DNA of 64,000 nt from Alcaligenaceae bacterium (GTDB lineage Bacteria; Pseudomonadota; Gammaproteobacteria; Burkholderiales; Burkholderiaceae_B): positions 496,001 to 560,000 of the forward strand of contig JACCEP010000003.1 in NCBI GenBank assembly GCA_013416395.1. Direction: 5' to 3'. Under the pieces are notes generated by a model, which saw only the letters and a program-made list of their open reading frames with translations, did not search any database and had not been told where the DNA came from. Each line of letters starts with the position of its first letter. The stretch's first letter is position 1. Made by a program: the position numbers and the translations under genes. Positions 17,569 through 25,804 of this stretch are shown here, in pieces.

Positions 17569-18242
17569 GACCGAAGCGCCATAAGAATGCCTGCACCCAT
17601 GCCCACCAGAATGGCTGCATAGCCTGGCAGCATTGTTAGCGCGAGCAACGATACAAGCGCTGCTCCCACCAGCACAGACGATCGCACCAGTGTGCGAATT
17701 TCGAGCAGCAACGCCAGAAACAAGGCAGGCAGCACAAAACCCAAAGTCTGCGTTAACACCGCAGAGTTGCTGAGCCAGTCTCGCCCGAACCAGGCACCCA
17801 CCGCCGTCCCGGCAACCCACGAGGCATAGGCTCCGAGTTGCAGGCCAGCGTACCAAAGCTCACGCTCCTGTGCAGGCTGCTCGCGCAGTTTGCCCACAGA
17901 CGTTGCAAAAACCTCATCAGTAAGGCCAGCGGCCAGCGCAACCAAAGGCAGCTTGCGCGTTGAACCATCTAACCGCGACAAAATGGCGGGGCCATAAAAA
18001 AGATGGCGTAGATTCATTAACAGCACCACACCAACAATACTAAAGGCTGCCCCGCCGCCCACAACCAGACTAATGAGTACAAACTGGGCAGCCCCCGCAT
18101 ACACCAGCACCGAGATCAGTACGGCCATATAAGGTGGAATATCGGCATAGACCGCAGCCAGGCCGAACGAGATAGCCACAGGCACGTAGCCGACAGCAAT
18201 GGAAAGACTGGCGCCCAGCCCCCGTAACAATGCAGAACGCAT
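17565..18242 (-). CDS. azlC: AzlC family branched-chain amino acid exporter
   Basis: A 225-residue inner-membrane protein, the large subunit of the AzlCD (YgaZH-like) exporter for valine, leucine and related compounds. Family motifs include GYVPVAISFGLAAVYAD, VYAGAAQFVLISLV and the conserved LMNLRHLFYGPAI. ATG at 18242 is used; a GTG immediately upstream is the alternative. It begins 3 bp from the stop of the M23 peptidase gene, so the three genes may be one transcript. Confidence 0.9.
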   Translation of the reverse strand: MRSALLRGLGASLSIAVGYVPVAISFGLAAVYADIPPYMAVLISVLVYAGAAQFVLISLVVGGGAAFSIVGVVLLMNLRHLFYGPAILSRLDGSTRKLPLVALAAGLTDEVFATSVGKLREQPAQERELWYAGLQLGAYASWVAGTAVGAWFGRDWLSNSAVLTQTLGFVLPALFLALLLEIRTLVRSSVLVGAALVSLLALTMLPGYAAILVGMGAGILMALRS

Positions 18243-18245
18243 CAC

Positions 18246-19091
18246 TCAGGGCTGGTAAGCGTTGATAAAAATGGCGGGGTCAACTCGATTACCGTTCATG
18301 CTTACGTTCCAGTGCAAGTGCGGACCTGTGGCCCGACCGGTAGCGCCGACGCGCGCAATGACTTGCCCACGGCTAACTGTCTGACCTGGCTTCACTTCTG
18401 AAGCGGATAAGTGACAGTACATGGTGACCAGGCCTTGCCCATGATCAACAAATACGGTTTTGCCATTGAAAAAATAATCAGCCACTATGGTGATCACACC
18501 ATCGGCAGGCGCTTTGACGGGGGTGCCAGCAGGAACGGCAAAGTCTAACCCCGAGTGCGCATTGCGCTCTTCGCCGTTAAAGAAGCGGCGCAGACCGAAA
18601 CGGCTGGAAAGACGCCCGCCGTCTACAGGCCGGTCGAGCACGATGTTGCTGGGCCCATTAGGACGAAAGCTGGCATAGGCGTCGATCTGCTGTTTATATT
18701 CGCGCTCGTAGCGTTTGACCTGCTCGGGGTTGGGGTTGACGTGCTGTTTGTTCTTGAGGGTTATGTGTTGCGACGGGTACGTACGCGCGTCCACATTGAA
18801 ATTGACCGTGCGAGCTTCGCTTGCTGTTTTTATGCTGATCTGGTGCGGACCAGTTTGCGTTTTAAGATCAAGCCCAACCAGGGCGATCCATTGCTCGTCA
18901 CTGTCTTGAAGCACCATAACAGGCTTGTTCGCAAAAGCCGCTGAAGGGGTGGCCGCGCTGTTGCCCAGGCCAACCACCGCCACGCCCCCAGGCACGGGGT
19001 GATTCAGCGACCGCGCCATATACCCCTGGGCCCATGCAGGCGTCCACGCTGTCAGTGTGAGGGCAAGCGTAAAAAGTACAGCGCGCATCAT
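18246..19091 (-). CDS. M23 family peptidoglycan peptidase
   Basis: A 281-residue secreted metalloendopeptidase of the lysostaphin/LytM type. A signal peptide (MMRAVLFTLALTLTAWTPAWAQG) precedes a beta-rich domain (about residues 25-115) and the peptidase domain. The zinc ligands are present: HSGLDFAVPAG (His-x3-Asp) and HLHWN, with MYCHLS between them, so it should be catalytically active, unlike the NlpD homologue in this window. GGAG lies 8 nt upstream of 19091. It reads into azlCD. A role in cell wall remodelling is the family expectation. Confidence 0.9.
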   Translation of the reverse strand: MMRAVLFTLALTLTAWTPAWAQGYMARSLNHPVPGGVAVVGLGNSAATPSAAFANKPVMVLQDSDEQWIALVGLDLKTQTGPHQISIKTASEARTVNFNVDARTYPSQHITLKNKQHVNPNPEQVKRYEREYKQQIDAYASFRPNGPSNIVLDRPVDGGRLSSRFGLRRFFNGEERNAHSGLDFAVPAGTPVKAPADGVITIVADYFFNGKTVFVDHGQGLVTMYCHLSASEVKPGQTVSRGQVIARVGATGRATGPHLHWNVSMNGNRVDPAIFINAYQP

Positions 19092-19461
19092 GAAAAAAGC
19101 TCCGTAATCTGAAAAAAAGTCAATGTCTCTGCCGACAAGACTAAGAGACAAACGTATGGATCAAACCATTGATAACCGAACCGGGCCGGTAGCGATATCA
19201 CCCATAAGCAGCGGTTGCAGCCCCGCCGGCAGCCACCGGGCTTGCGGATAAAGCGTGTAACTCGCTGGCAGTGCGCCAAACGCCTAGGATTTACCCCTAA
19301 ATTACCCGTTAAGGCAAGGGAAAGACGACCGGGCACACTACAATCAAGCCGCCGTGCGAAACGGATATGCATTATCTCATGCCCTGTTTCGCTTGCTTTA
19401 AACGTTAGGACGCGGCAGGGTCATGACCCTGCGCCCTTTCAACATGTAAAGGACCGACTTC
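19092..19461. other. Divergent promoter region between the M23 peptidase and dctP
   Basis: This 370-bp region should hold promoters for both directions. Apart from the 18-bp palindrome at 19415 I see no clear gene or named regulatory element. Confidence 0.5.
19415..19432. promoter_or_regulatory. 18-bp perfect palindrome upstream of dctP
   Basis: GCAGGGTCATGACCCTGC is a perfect dyad with no spacer, 29 bp before the dctP start. A dimeric regulator binding near the transcription or translation start would fit; an RNA hairpin would need some pairs to open. The regulator is not identified. Confidence 0.4.
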
Positions 19462-20439
19462 ATGAATAAAATGCTCGCTATCATTACCGCAACCAGTGCA
19501 GCAGCGTTTACGCTCAATGCCCAGGCCGTCACAAAATGGGATCTTCCCAGCGCCTACCCGGCTTCCAATCTTCATACCAAGAACCTTGAACAGTTTGTCA
19601 AAGACGTTAAAGAATACTCGGGTGGTGAACTTGATATCACGTTGCACGCCAACGCATCGCTGTACAAAGCACCTGAAATTAAACGTGCAGTACAAGGCAA
19701 CCAGGCCCAGATCGGTGAAATTCTGCTCACCAACTTTGCCAATGACGACCCTATTTATGCACTAGACGGCCTGCCTTTTTTGGCAACCGGCTACGATGCC
19801 GCCTGGAAGCTATACCAGGCCCAGAAAGGGCTTCTGGACAAGAAGCTTGGGCAGCAGGGTATGAAACTGCTTTATACCGTGGCATGGCCCCCCCAAGGCA
19901 TTTTCTCCAATAAAGAAATCAACTCGGTTGACGACCTTAAAGGCGTCAAATGGCGTGCATACAGCCCCGTCACTGCACGAATTGCGGAGCTTGTTGGCGC
20001 ACAGCCCGTTACCATCCAGCAAGCCGAACTGGCCCAGGCCATGGCCACAGGCGTCGTTCAGGCATTCATGACTTCGGGCTCCACCGGCTGGGACACCAAA
20101 GCATATGAGTACATCAAGCGCTTTTACGACACCCAGGCCTGGTTGCCCAAGAACGCCCTCATCATGAATAAAAAGGCCTACGACGCATTGGATGACAAAT
20201 CCAAAGAAGCGTTGAACAAGGCTGGCGACGAGGCCGAGAAGCGTGGCTGGAAAGACTCCCAGGAAAAAACCAAGTGGTATCTGGAGCAGCTGTCGAAAAA
20301 CGGCATGGAAATCATCAAGCCTTCCGATGCGCTGATGCAAGGTCTGGATAAAGTCGGCGACACCATGCTGACCGAATGGCTTGAGAAGGCCGGCCCTGAA
20401 GGCAAGCAAGTGATCGACACTTACCGCGCTAATAAGTAA
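19462..20439 (+). CDS. dctP: TRAP transporter solute-binding protein, DctP family
   Basis: The 325-residue periplasmic receptor of a tripartite TRAP importer. A signal peptide (cleavage near LNAQA) is followed by the DctP fold: LHTKNLEQFVKDVKEYSGGE, the segment QIGEILLTNFANDDPIYALDG, and GVKWRAYSPVTARIAELVGA with the conserved Arg that binds the substrate carboxylate. AAAGGA lies about 7 nt before the ATG. It starts the dctPQM operon, 8 bp before dctQ. TRAP receptors of this type usually bind carboxylic acids; the specific ligand is unknown. Confidence 0.92.
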   Translation: MNKMLAIITATSAAAFTLNAQAVTKWDLPSAYPASNLHTKNLEQFVKDVKEYSGGELDITLHANASLYKAPEIKRAVQGNQAQIGEILLTNFANDDPIYALDGLPFLATGYDAAWKLYQAQKGLLDKKLGQQGMKLLYTVAWPPQGIFSNKEINSVDDLKGVKWRAYSPVTARIAELVGAQPVTIQQAELAQAMATGVVQAFMTSGSTGWDTKAYEYIKRFYDTQAWLPKNALIMNKKAYDALDDKSKEALNKAGDEAEKRGWKDSQEKTKWYLEQLSKNGMEIIKPSDALMQGLDKVGDTMLTEWLEKAGPEGKQVIDTYRANK

Positions 20440-20447
20440 GAGTCACT

Positions 20448-20954
20448 ATGCGACGGTTTCTCGACAGGTTGTATCTGGTGTCGGGTGGGCTGGCCGCCGT
20501 GTTTATGGTCGCATTGCTGGTGGCAATTCTTATGTTGATTGTCACCCGCCAAATCGGCGTCCATATCAGCGGTCTTGATGCCTACGCGGGTTATTTCATG
20601 GCGGCAGCAGGGTTTCTTGCGCTGGCCCATACGTTCAGCCGGGGCGAACACATCCGCGTAACCTTGCTTTTGTCTGCCCTGCCCGCCAAGGGCAGGCTCA
20701 GACTGGATATCTTTGCCTTGCTCGTAGCCTGTGCCATTACAGCCAATCTGGCCTGGTTCAGCTGCAAGCTGGTGCTCGACTCGTACGCGTTTAACGATAT
20801 CTCCACTGGCGACGATGCAACGCCATTATGGATCCCACAGGTCGCCATGGCCGTGGGCACGATAATTTTCTTTATTGCCATACTGGACGAGACGATTCGC
20901 CGGTGCAAAGGCATTCCACCGGCTTCAGAAAGCGACGAGCAACGTTATGAGTGA
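20448..20954 (+). CDS. dctQ: TRAP transporter small permease, DctQ family
   Basis: A 168-residue membrane protein with four helices, the small subunit that pairs with DctM. The helix segments LVSGGLAAVFMVALLVAILM and DAYAGYFMAAAGFLALAHTF followed by GEHIRVTLLL are typical of DctQ. The stop overlaps the dctM start by 8 bp, which indicates coupling. Confidence 0.9.
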   Translation: MRRFLDRLYLVSGGLAAVFMVALLVAILMLIVTRQIGVHISGLDAYAGYFMAAAGFLALAHTFSRGEHIRVTLLLSALPAKGRLRLDIFALLVACAITANLAWFSCKLVLDSYAFNDISTGDDATPLWIPQVAMAVGTIIFFIAILDETIRRCKGIPPASESDEQRYE

Positions 20955-22248
20955 AGTAGTAATCATCGGCCTGCTCGTCTTGTCGATTTTCGGCTTTCTG
21001 GCGGGCGGCGTCTGGGTAGGCCTGACGCTCGCGGGCACGGCCTGGCTGGGCATGGAGCTTTTTTCCAATCGCCCGGCCGGCGACGCCATGGCCATCACGA
21101 TTTGGGGTGCGGCATCGAGTTGGACACTCACCGCGCTACCTCTTTTTCTGTGGATGGGCGAAATATTGTTCCGTTCGCGCTTGTCCGAAGACCTGTTCAA
21201 AGGCCTGGCTCCATGGCTAGATGGCATACCAGGTCGACTGTTACACACCAATATTGTCGGCTGTGCCATATTTGCCGCTGTATCGGGCTCTTCTGCCGCC
21301 ACGTGCGCCACCATCGGTAAGATGACAATTCCTGAACTCACACGCCGGGGTTACCCAGAAGAAAAAATCTTGGGCACGCTTGCAGGCGCTGGCACCTTAG
21401 GTCTGTTAATCCCCCCTTCAATCATCATGATTGTGTATGGGGTGGCTGCCGATGTATCCATCTCCAAGCTGTTTATAGCCGGTATTTTTCCTGGCATGCT
21501 GTTGGCCGCCTTGTTTATGGGCTACATCATCGTTTGGTCGCTGATGCACCCAGATCAGATCCCGAAAGCCGGTGAGCCCATGACCTTCATACAAAAGGTC
21601 TATCAATCGCGTCATCTCATACCCGTCATTCTGCTGATTGCCGCCGTGCTTGGTGCTATTTACACCGGGTTCGCCACAGCAACCGAAGCGGCCGTACTTG
21701 GCGTGGTGGGTGCCCTGTTACTGTCTCTTGTGCAGGGGTCTCTGAACTGGAAGGTTTTCAAAGACGCGCTCATGGGGGCAACACGGCTTTATTGCATGAT
21801 CGCCCTCATATTGGCGGGTGCGCAGTTTTTAACGCTGTCTATGGGCTATATCGGCCTTCCCAGAGCCTTGGCTGAATGGATTGCATCCATGGGGTTGTCA
21901 CAGTTCGGTCTGGTTGTCGCCCTGATGATTTTCTTTGTGGTGCTGGGGTGCTTTCTGGACGGCATTTCTATTGTCGTACTGACCATGGGCGTGCTTTTGC
22001 CCACCGTCAACGCCGCAGGCATCGACCTGATCTGGTTTGGCATTTTTCTGGTCTTTGTCATAGAAATGGCGCAGATTACCCCGCCGGTGGGCTTCAACTT
22101 GTTTGTGTTGTCAGGCATGACCAAGAAAGAACTCCCTTACCTGGCACGTGCAGCTTTCCCCATGTTTGCGCTTATGATTGTGGGCATTCTTCTTTTGTAC
22201 TTCATACCCGAGATCGCCACCTGGTTGCCCCGTAATATGAAGCTATAA
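20947..22248 (+). CDS. dctM: TRAP transporter large permease, DctM family
   Basis: A 433-residue membrane protein with about 12 helices, the ion-coupled transport subunit (sodium in characterised cases). Signature segments are HTNIVGCAIFAAVSGSSAAT, GAGTLGLLIPPSIIMIVYG and ITPPVGFNLFVLSGM. The start at 20947 is chosen because it lies in the dctQ overlap and matches the family start MSEVVIIGLLVLSIFG. The last codons and stop form part of a short direct repeat that continues downstream (22242-22304). Confidence 0.93.
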   Translation: MSEVVIIGLLVLSIFGFLAGGVWVGLTLAGTAWLGMELFSNRPAGDAMAITIWGAASSWTLTALPLFLWMGEILFRSRLSEDLFKGLAPWLDGIPGRLLHTNIVGCAIFAAVSGSSAATCATIGKMTIPELTRRGYPEEKILGTLAGAGTLGLLIPPSIIMIVYGVAADVSISKLFIAGIFPGMLLAALFMGYIIVWSLMHPDQIPKAGEPMTFIQKVYQSRHLIPVILLIAAVLGAIYTGFATATEAAVLGVVGALLLSLVQGSLNWKVFKDALMGATRLYCMIALILAGAQFLTLSMGYIGLPRALAEWIASMGLSQFGLVVALMIFFVVLGCFLDGISIVVLTMGVLLPTVNAAGIDLIWFGIFLVFVIEMAQITPPVGFNLFVLSGMTKKELPYLARAAFPMFALMIVGILLLYFIPEIATWLPRNMKL

Positions 22249-22304
22249 AAAGCGCATCCTGATTACTCCGGGTAAAACGACGCTATAAAGCTCCTCCTGA
22301 TTAC
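22242..22304. repeat. Direct repeat copying the dctM 3' end
   Basis: The segment 22242-22266 (GCTATAAAAAGC, then TCCTGATTAC), which contains the dctM stop, recurs as 22282-22304 (GCTATAAAGC, then TCCTGATTAC). The copies are 40 bp apart. Confidence 0.6.
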
Positions 22305-22382
22305 AAGCCCACTGTCGTATACAACGGCAATGGGTTTGCTGAACAGCCGAAACGCTGCGAAGCGTGATCACTACCCGGAGTA
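22264..22382 (+). ncRNA. Candidate structured RNA (three-way junction) downstream of dctM
   Basis: On paper the transcript closes with an 11-bp perfect stem (TACTCCGGGTA at 22264-22274 with TACCCGGAGTA at 22372-22382). It encloses a 15-position hairpin (22304-22318 with 22324-22338; two G-U pairs and one C-A mismatch) and a 5-bp hairpin with a GCGA tetraloop (22352-22365). An intrinsic terminator follows 21 nt later. I match it to no known riboswitch or ribozyme. It could be a small RNA from the operon 3' end or chance pairing. Confidence 0.4.
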
Positions 22383-22403
22383 TTTGTTAACCGAACATTT
22401 TCG

Positions 22404-22430
22404 GCCCGATCTTTCGATCGGGCTTTTTTA
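22404..22430 (+). terminator. Intrinsic terminator of the dctPQM operon
   Basis: An 8-bp perfect stem (GCCCGATC/GATCGGGC) with a TTTC tetraloop is followed directly by a T-run. It lies about 155 bp after the dctM stop. Confidence 0.9.
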
Positions 22431-22712
22431 TGGTGCCGATAATCAGCGCGGTTCGCAGGCAACGCTTGGCACCGTATTGCGCTCCATTAGAAATCGTTCG
22501 AAGCTCTATGCCCAGCCCTACGATTATCTTTAGGCAAGCAACTCATCACGCGAAAACAATGGAAGCTAGGACTGGGGTGTTAAGGGCACGATAGCAACCC
22601 TGCTACACGTCTCGGGCAGCGCATTCCTTGCCGGCATCTTTCACTTGCAAACGAACCCTATAGGCGTTTGTTTCACGGCCTGCATGGCAATGCAACAGAT
22701 TGCCAGGGCTAT

Positions 22713-22741
22713 AAAAAAGCCCGCGCCCTGTGCGCGACAGG
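22713..22741 (-). terminator. Probable terminator of ppiD
   Basis: On the minus strand a short G/C stem (CGCGC/GCGCG or CCTGT/ACAGG, alternatives) is followed by GGGC and six T, about 40 bp after the ppiD stop. Confidence 0.5.
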
Positions 22742-22782
22742 ACCCGGACCTTTTTGTTAGGCAGCGACGAACGTCGCGCAAC

Positions 22783-24753
22783 CTATTTGTCGGTGGATTC
22801 GCCCTCGCCAGCAATTGCCGCTTCGCCTTCAGGAAGCACCTTGACACCCAATTGTTCCCGCATGGCCTCGAGTACAGCCTGACGCTCCTTATGCCCCCAG
22901 GCAGCTGACAAATCATTTTTGAGCGATGCCAGCATGGGCGTACCAAAAGTACCCGGAGTGGCTTGCTCTATACGTACCAACGTATAGCCCTGAGCACCTT
23001 CCACGCCAACATAAGTTGGCAAAGAGGATGTGGCAGCGGTGAACGCGGCATCAATAACCGGCTTTTCAACATTTTGCGTGTTGATGCGGCTGATTTCCAA
23101 CGGTGAACCGAACCCTTCAGGGATATCGCTAGGCTGAGCAGCCTTGTAGGTGGTTAGCGCTGCTTCACCCGCCTTGGCTGCTGCCTCAAGTGCACGCTCA
23201 TGGCGAAGTGTTTCGCGAATATGATCCGAAACCTGAGCCAGCTCGGGCACGTGAGCTGGCGTAAGCTTGTCGACACGCAACACCAACATGGCGGACGGAG
23301 AGATCTCGATAACGCCGGTATTGGCCTTGTCATTGAGCGATTGCGCACTGAACAGCGAGCGTCGTACACGTACATCGCTGAGTATGCCCGCGTCTTCGCT
23401 GGCGGATGCAGCGTCACCAGACACCTGATCGGAGGGCAGCAGTTGGTCACGTGCAATACCGTCGACTTTCTTGATCTTGAGACCCAGGGCCTCAGCAGCT
23501 GGCTGCAGGGAGGTGGGGTTGTCGTAAACCAGATCGGTGAGCTTGGTGGCCATTTCGGCAAATCGGTCGGCACCTAACTGACGACGCACCTCGGCTTCGA
23601 CCTTGTCATGAGCCTCTTCGAATGTTTCACCGTGCTCGGGCTGGATTTCGTTGACCTGGAAGATATGGAAGCCGCCTGGGCCATCAATAACGCCCGACAC
23701 AGCGCCCTGCTTTAACGCAAAAACGGCATCTTCAAGATTTGCGGGCCATGAGCCCTTGGTAACCCAACCAAGCTTGCCACCGCTCTTAGCCGTGCCTGCG
23801 TCTTCGGACTGAGCTTTGGCAACATCGGCAAACGATGCCGGATCTGCCTTGAGCTTGCGGGCAATTTCACTGGCCTTTTCGTGTGCACTCTGGCGCTGGC
23901 CGCCTGAGGCGCCGGCAGGAACGTTGATCTGGATATGGCTGACGTTTACGCGGGCAGGTTGTATATATTTGCCCTTGTTCTGCTCGTAATAAGCGTGCAG
24001 ATCTGCATCGCTCACGGTGGGCAGATTGCTCATTGCCGCCTTCTCATTAAGCAGCAAATACTCGGCGCTAACCTGATCTGGCAATTGCAGTGTCTGCTTG
24101 TTCTTGTCATACCAGGCCTGGATATCGGCGTCGGTGATGTTAAGTGCTTGCTCGTAATCGGCGGATGGAAACACCTGCAGGCGTATTTTGCGTTGCTCGG
24201 TGAGTACCTGTTCGATGCGTTGGGCCACCTGATCAGGCACGGCTGCCGTCGTTGCTACAGGCTGCAGCACGCGATCAAGAGCAAGCTCAGCGCGACGGCC
24301 TTCTTCAAAGTCGCGGGATTTCATCCCGACAGAAGCAAGTATCTGACTGTAGCGCTCAGGAGAAAACTGACCGTTTTCTTGCAGCTCGGGCATTGAGGCA
24401 ATGGCTTGTCGCAACGCGGTGTCAGAGACGCTGAAACGCTCTGCCGTCGCCGTTTCGACCAGTACGCGCTGATCGACAAGCGACTGCAGCAACGCACTGC
24501 GTGTCTGCGGGTTGTCAAGCACAGAAGGGTCAAAGCCACCAGGGTTGCTTTGTTGGAGCTGACGCAATTGATTGCTGCGCGCCTGATCAAACTCTTGCTG
24601 CGTGATGGCCCCGTCACCGACCTTGATCAACTCTTGGTCGCCCGAAACATACGTGCTATAGCCACTTACACCGATAAGCACAAAGGACGGCACAATCAAT
24701 ATCAGCAGGATGAACTGCATCAAACGCTGATGCGTACGAATAAAATCGAACAT
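22783..24753 (-). CDS. ppiD: Periplasmic folding chaperone with PPIase domain, PpiD/SurA type
   Basis: A 656-residue inner-membrane-anchored chaperone that helps newly exported outer-membrane and periplasmic proteins fold. It has a short cytoplasmic start (MFDFIRTHQRLMQ), one membrane helix at about residues 13-31, a SurA-like N-terminal region (residues 38-190), a parvulin domain (about 268-365, NVSHIQINVPAG to GPGGFHIFQVNEI), and a long C-terminal chaperone region. Length and order match PpiD. The parvulin domain looks reasonably conserved, though this domain is often inactive in PpiD proteins. It is transcribed alone, with a probable terminator about 40 bp downstream. Confidence 0.92.
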   Translation of the reverse strand: MFDFIRTHQRLMQFILLILIVPSFVLIGVSGYSTYVSGDQELIKVGDGAITQQEFDQARSNQLRQLQQSNPGGFDPSVLDNPQTRSALLQSLVDQRVLVETATAERFSVSDTALRQAIASMPELQENGQFSPERYSQILASVGMKSRDFEEGRRAELALDRVLQPVATTAAVPDQVAQRIEQVLTEQRKIRLQVFPSADYEQALNITDADIQAWYDKNKQTLQLPDQVSAEYLLLNEKAAMSNLPTVSDADLHAYYEQNKGKYIQPARVNVSHIQINVPAGASGGQRQSAHEKASEIARKLKADPASFADVAKAQSEDAGTAKSGGKLGWVTKGSWPANLEDAVFALKQGAVSGVIDGPGGFHIFQVNEIQPEHGETFEEAHDKVEAEVRRQLGADRFAEMATKLTDLVYDNPTSLQPAAEALGLKIKKVDGIARDQLLPSDQVSGDAASASEDAGILSDVRVRRSLFSAQSLNDKANTGVIEISPSAMLVLRVDKLTPAHVPELAQVSDHIRETLRHERALEAAAKAGEAALTTYKAAQPSDIPEGFGSPLEISRINTQNVEKPVIDAAFTAATSSLPTYVGVEGAQGYTLVRIEQATPGTFGTPMLASLKNDLSAAWGHKERQAVLEAMREQLGVKVLPEGEAAIAGEGESTDK

Positions 24754-24930
24754 TAATCACTCACTGTGCGCAGGCCGTCGACCATACGCCACGGTTGTAT
24801 CGAAAAATTTTACGCAGTTTACCATTACAGCGCTCAACTCCGGTCAGGCAATCGTCGCAGGGACGATTACAATCATTATTCTGCACCCATTAATCAAAGC
24901 GGGCCAATCCCAAAGCACCCACTGCAACTC

Positions 24931-25695
24931 ATGACTAAACTGCATAATCCCTGGCCTTACCCACAGCTGGTGGCTCATCGCGGCGCAGGCCGCCAGGCAC
25001 CCGAAAATACATTGGCAGCCTTCCGGCTCGGCGCGAGCCGGGGCTTTTTAATGATGGAATATGATGTCAAGCTAAGCAAAGACGGCGTCGCCGTGCTGCT
25101 TCATGACGATACCGTAGATCGCACATCAAATGCGACAGGCATCGCGGGTGACAGAACGCTGGCCGAGTTGGCTGACATCGATTTTGGCGCATGGCACTCG
25201 CCCCAATACGCTGGCGAGCCTATTCCTACACTCTACAGTATCGCGGCATATACGCTAGCAAATGGCATACGCAGCAACATCGAGATCAAACCCACCACGG
25301 GGCTCGAAGCAGAAACTGGCACGCAGGTTGCACGATTGGCACAAAAGCTTTGGGCGCACGCCGATGTACCGCCGTTAATTTCTTCGTTTTCTGAAGAGGC
25401 CCTTGAAGCAGCCCTGCAAGAGGCACCCATGCTGCCAAGAGCCTTGCTCATTGAAGACGAAGTGCCCGCCGACTGGCAACAGCGGCTTGAGAAACTACAA
25501 TGCATAGGCATCAACCCCAGCAATCGCCACATCACCCGCGAACTGATCAACGCCATGTGCGCCGCTGGCTATCACGTGGCGGTATGGACTGTTAATGACG
25601 CCGACCGCGCGCGCGACCTGCTCAACTGGGGCTGCAGTGCCGTCATTACCGACGAAATCAACACCATGGCACCAGGCAAGTTCCATTTGGGCTGA
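24931..25695 (+). CDS. ugpQ: Glycerophosphodiester phosphodiesterase
   Basis: A 254-residue cytoplasmic enzyme that hydrolyses glycerophosphodiesters to glycerol-3-phosphate and an alcohol. The GDPD motifs are clear: VAHRGAGRQAPENTLAAF with the catalytic His, EYDVKLSKDGVAVLLHDDTVDRT cut here by motif (EYDVKLSKDG, LLHDDTVDRT) with the metal-binding Glu-x-Asp and second His, and NIEIKPTTG. The C-terminus VAVWTVNDADRARDLL and ITDEIN complete the barrel. No signal peptide is present, which fits UgpQ rather than periplasmic GlpQ. The start at 24931 matches the family; the longer frame to 24766 is unsupported. No ugp transporter genes are nearby. Confidence 0.92.
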   Translation: MTKLHNPWPYPQLVAHRGAGRQAPENTLAAFRLGASRGFLMMEYDVKLSKDGVAVLLHDDTVDRTSNATGIAGDRTLAELADIDFGAWHSPQYAGEPIPTLYSIAAYTLANGIRSNIEIKPTTGLEAETGTQVARLAQKLWAHADVPPLISSFSEEALEAALQEAPMLPRALLIEDEVPADWQQRLEKLQCIGINPSNRHITRELINAMCAAGYHVAVWTVNDADRARDLLNWGCSAVITDEINTMAPGKFHLG

Positions 25696-25804
25696 CGGTC
25701 TGCACATAAACACACGCCCGTTCCCTCGATTCGGTCGGGCGTCTCAAGCAGGTTGGATACGATTAATCGACCACAGCCGCCCCTTTTTACCTCCAGGAGC
25801 CGTC

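Larger units (their letters stand above)
22249..22782. other. 534-bp gap between dctM and ppiD
   Basis: This holds, in order, the second copy of the dctM-tail repeat, a possible structured RNA (22264-22382), a terminator (22404-22430), a second small hairpin (GGTGCC/GGCACC near 22432-22480), sequence with no recognised content, and a terminator for ppiD on the other strand. The open frame 22330-22533 runs through the terminator and is not supported. Confidence 0.55.

Noticed and set aside
19810-20409. 199-codon minus-strand frame opposite dctP
   Set aside because: dctP is clearly coding on the plus strand; the antisense frame has no start signal or recognisable domain.
22264-22382. Hammerhead-type self-cleaving ribozyme
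   Set aside because: A CGAAAC-like element and three stems are present, but the CUGANGA core is missing and the junction order does not fit.
22330-22533. 67-codon frame after dctM
   Set aside because: It runs straight through the intrinsic terminator at 22404-22430.
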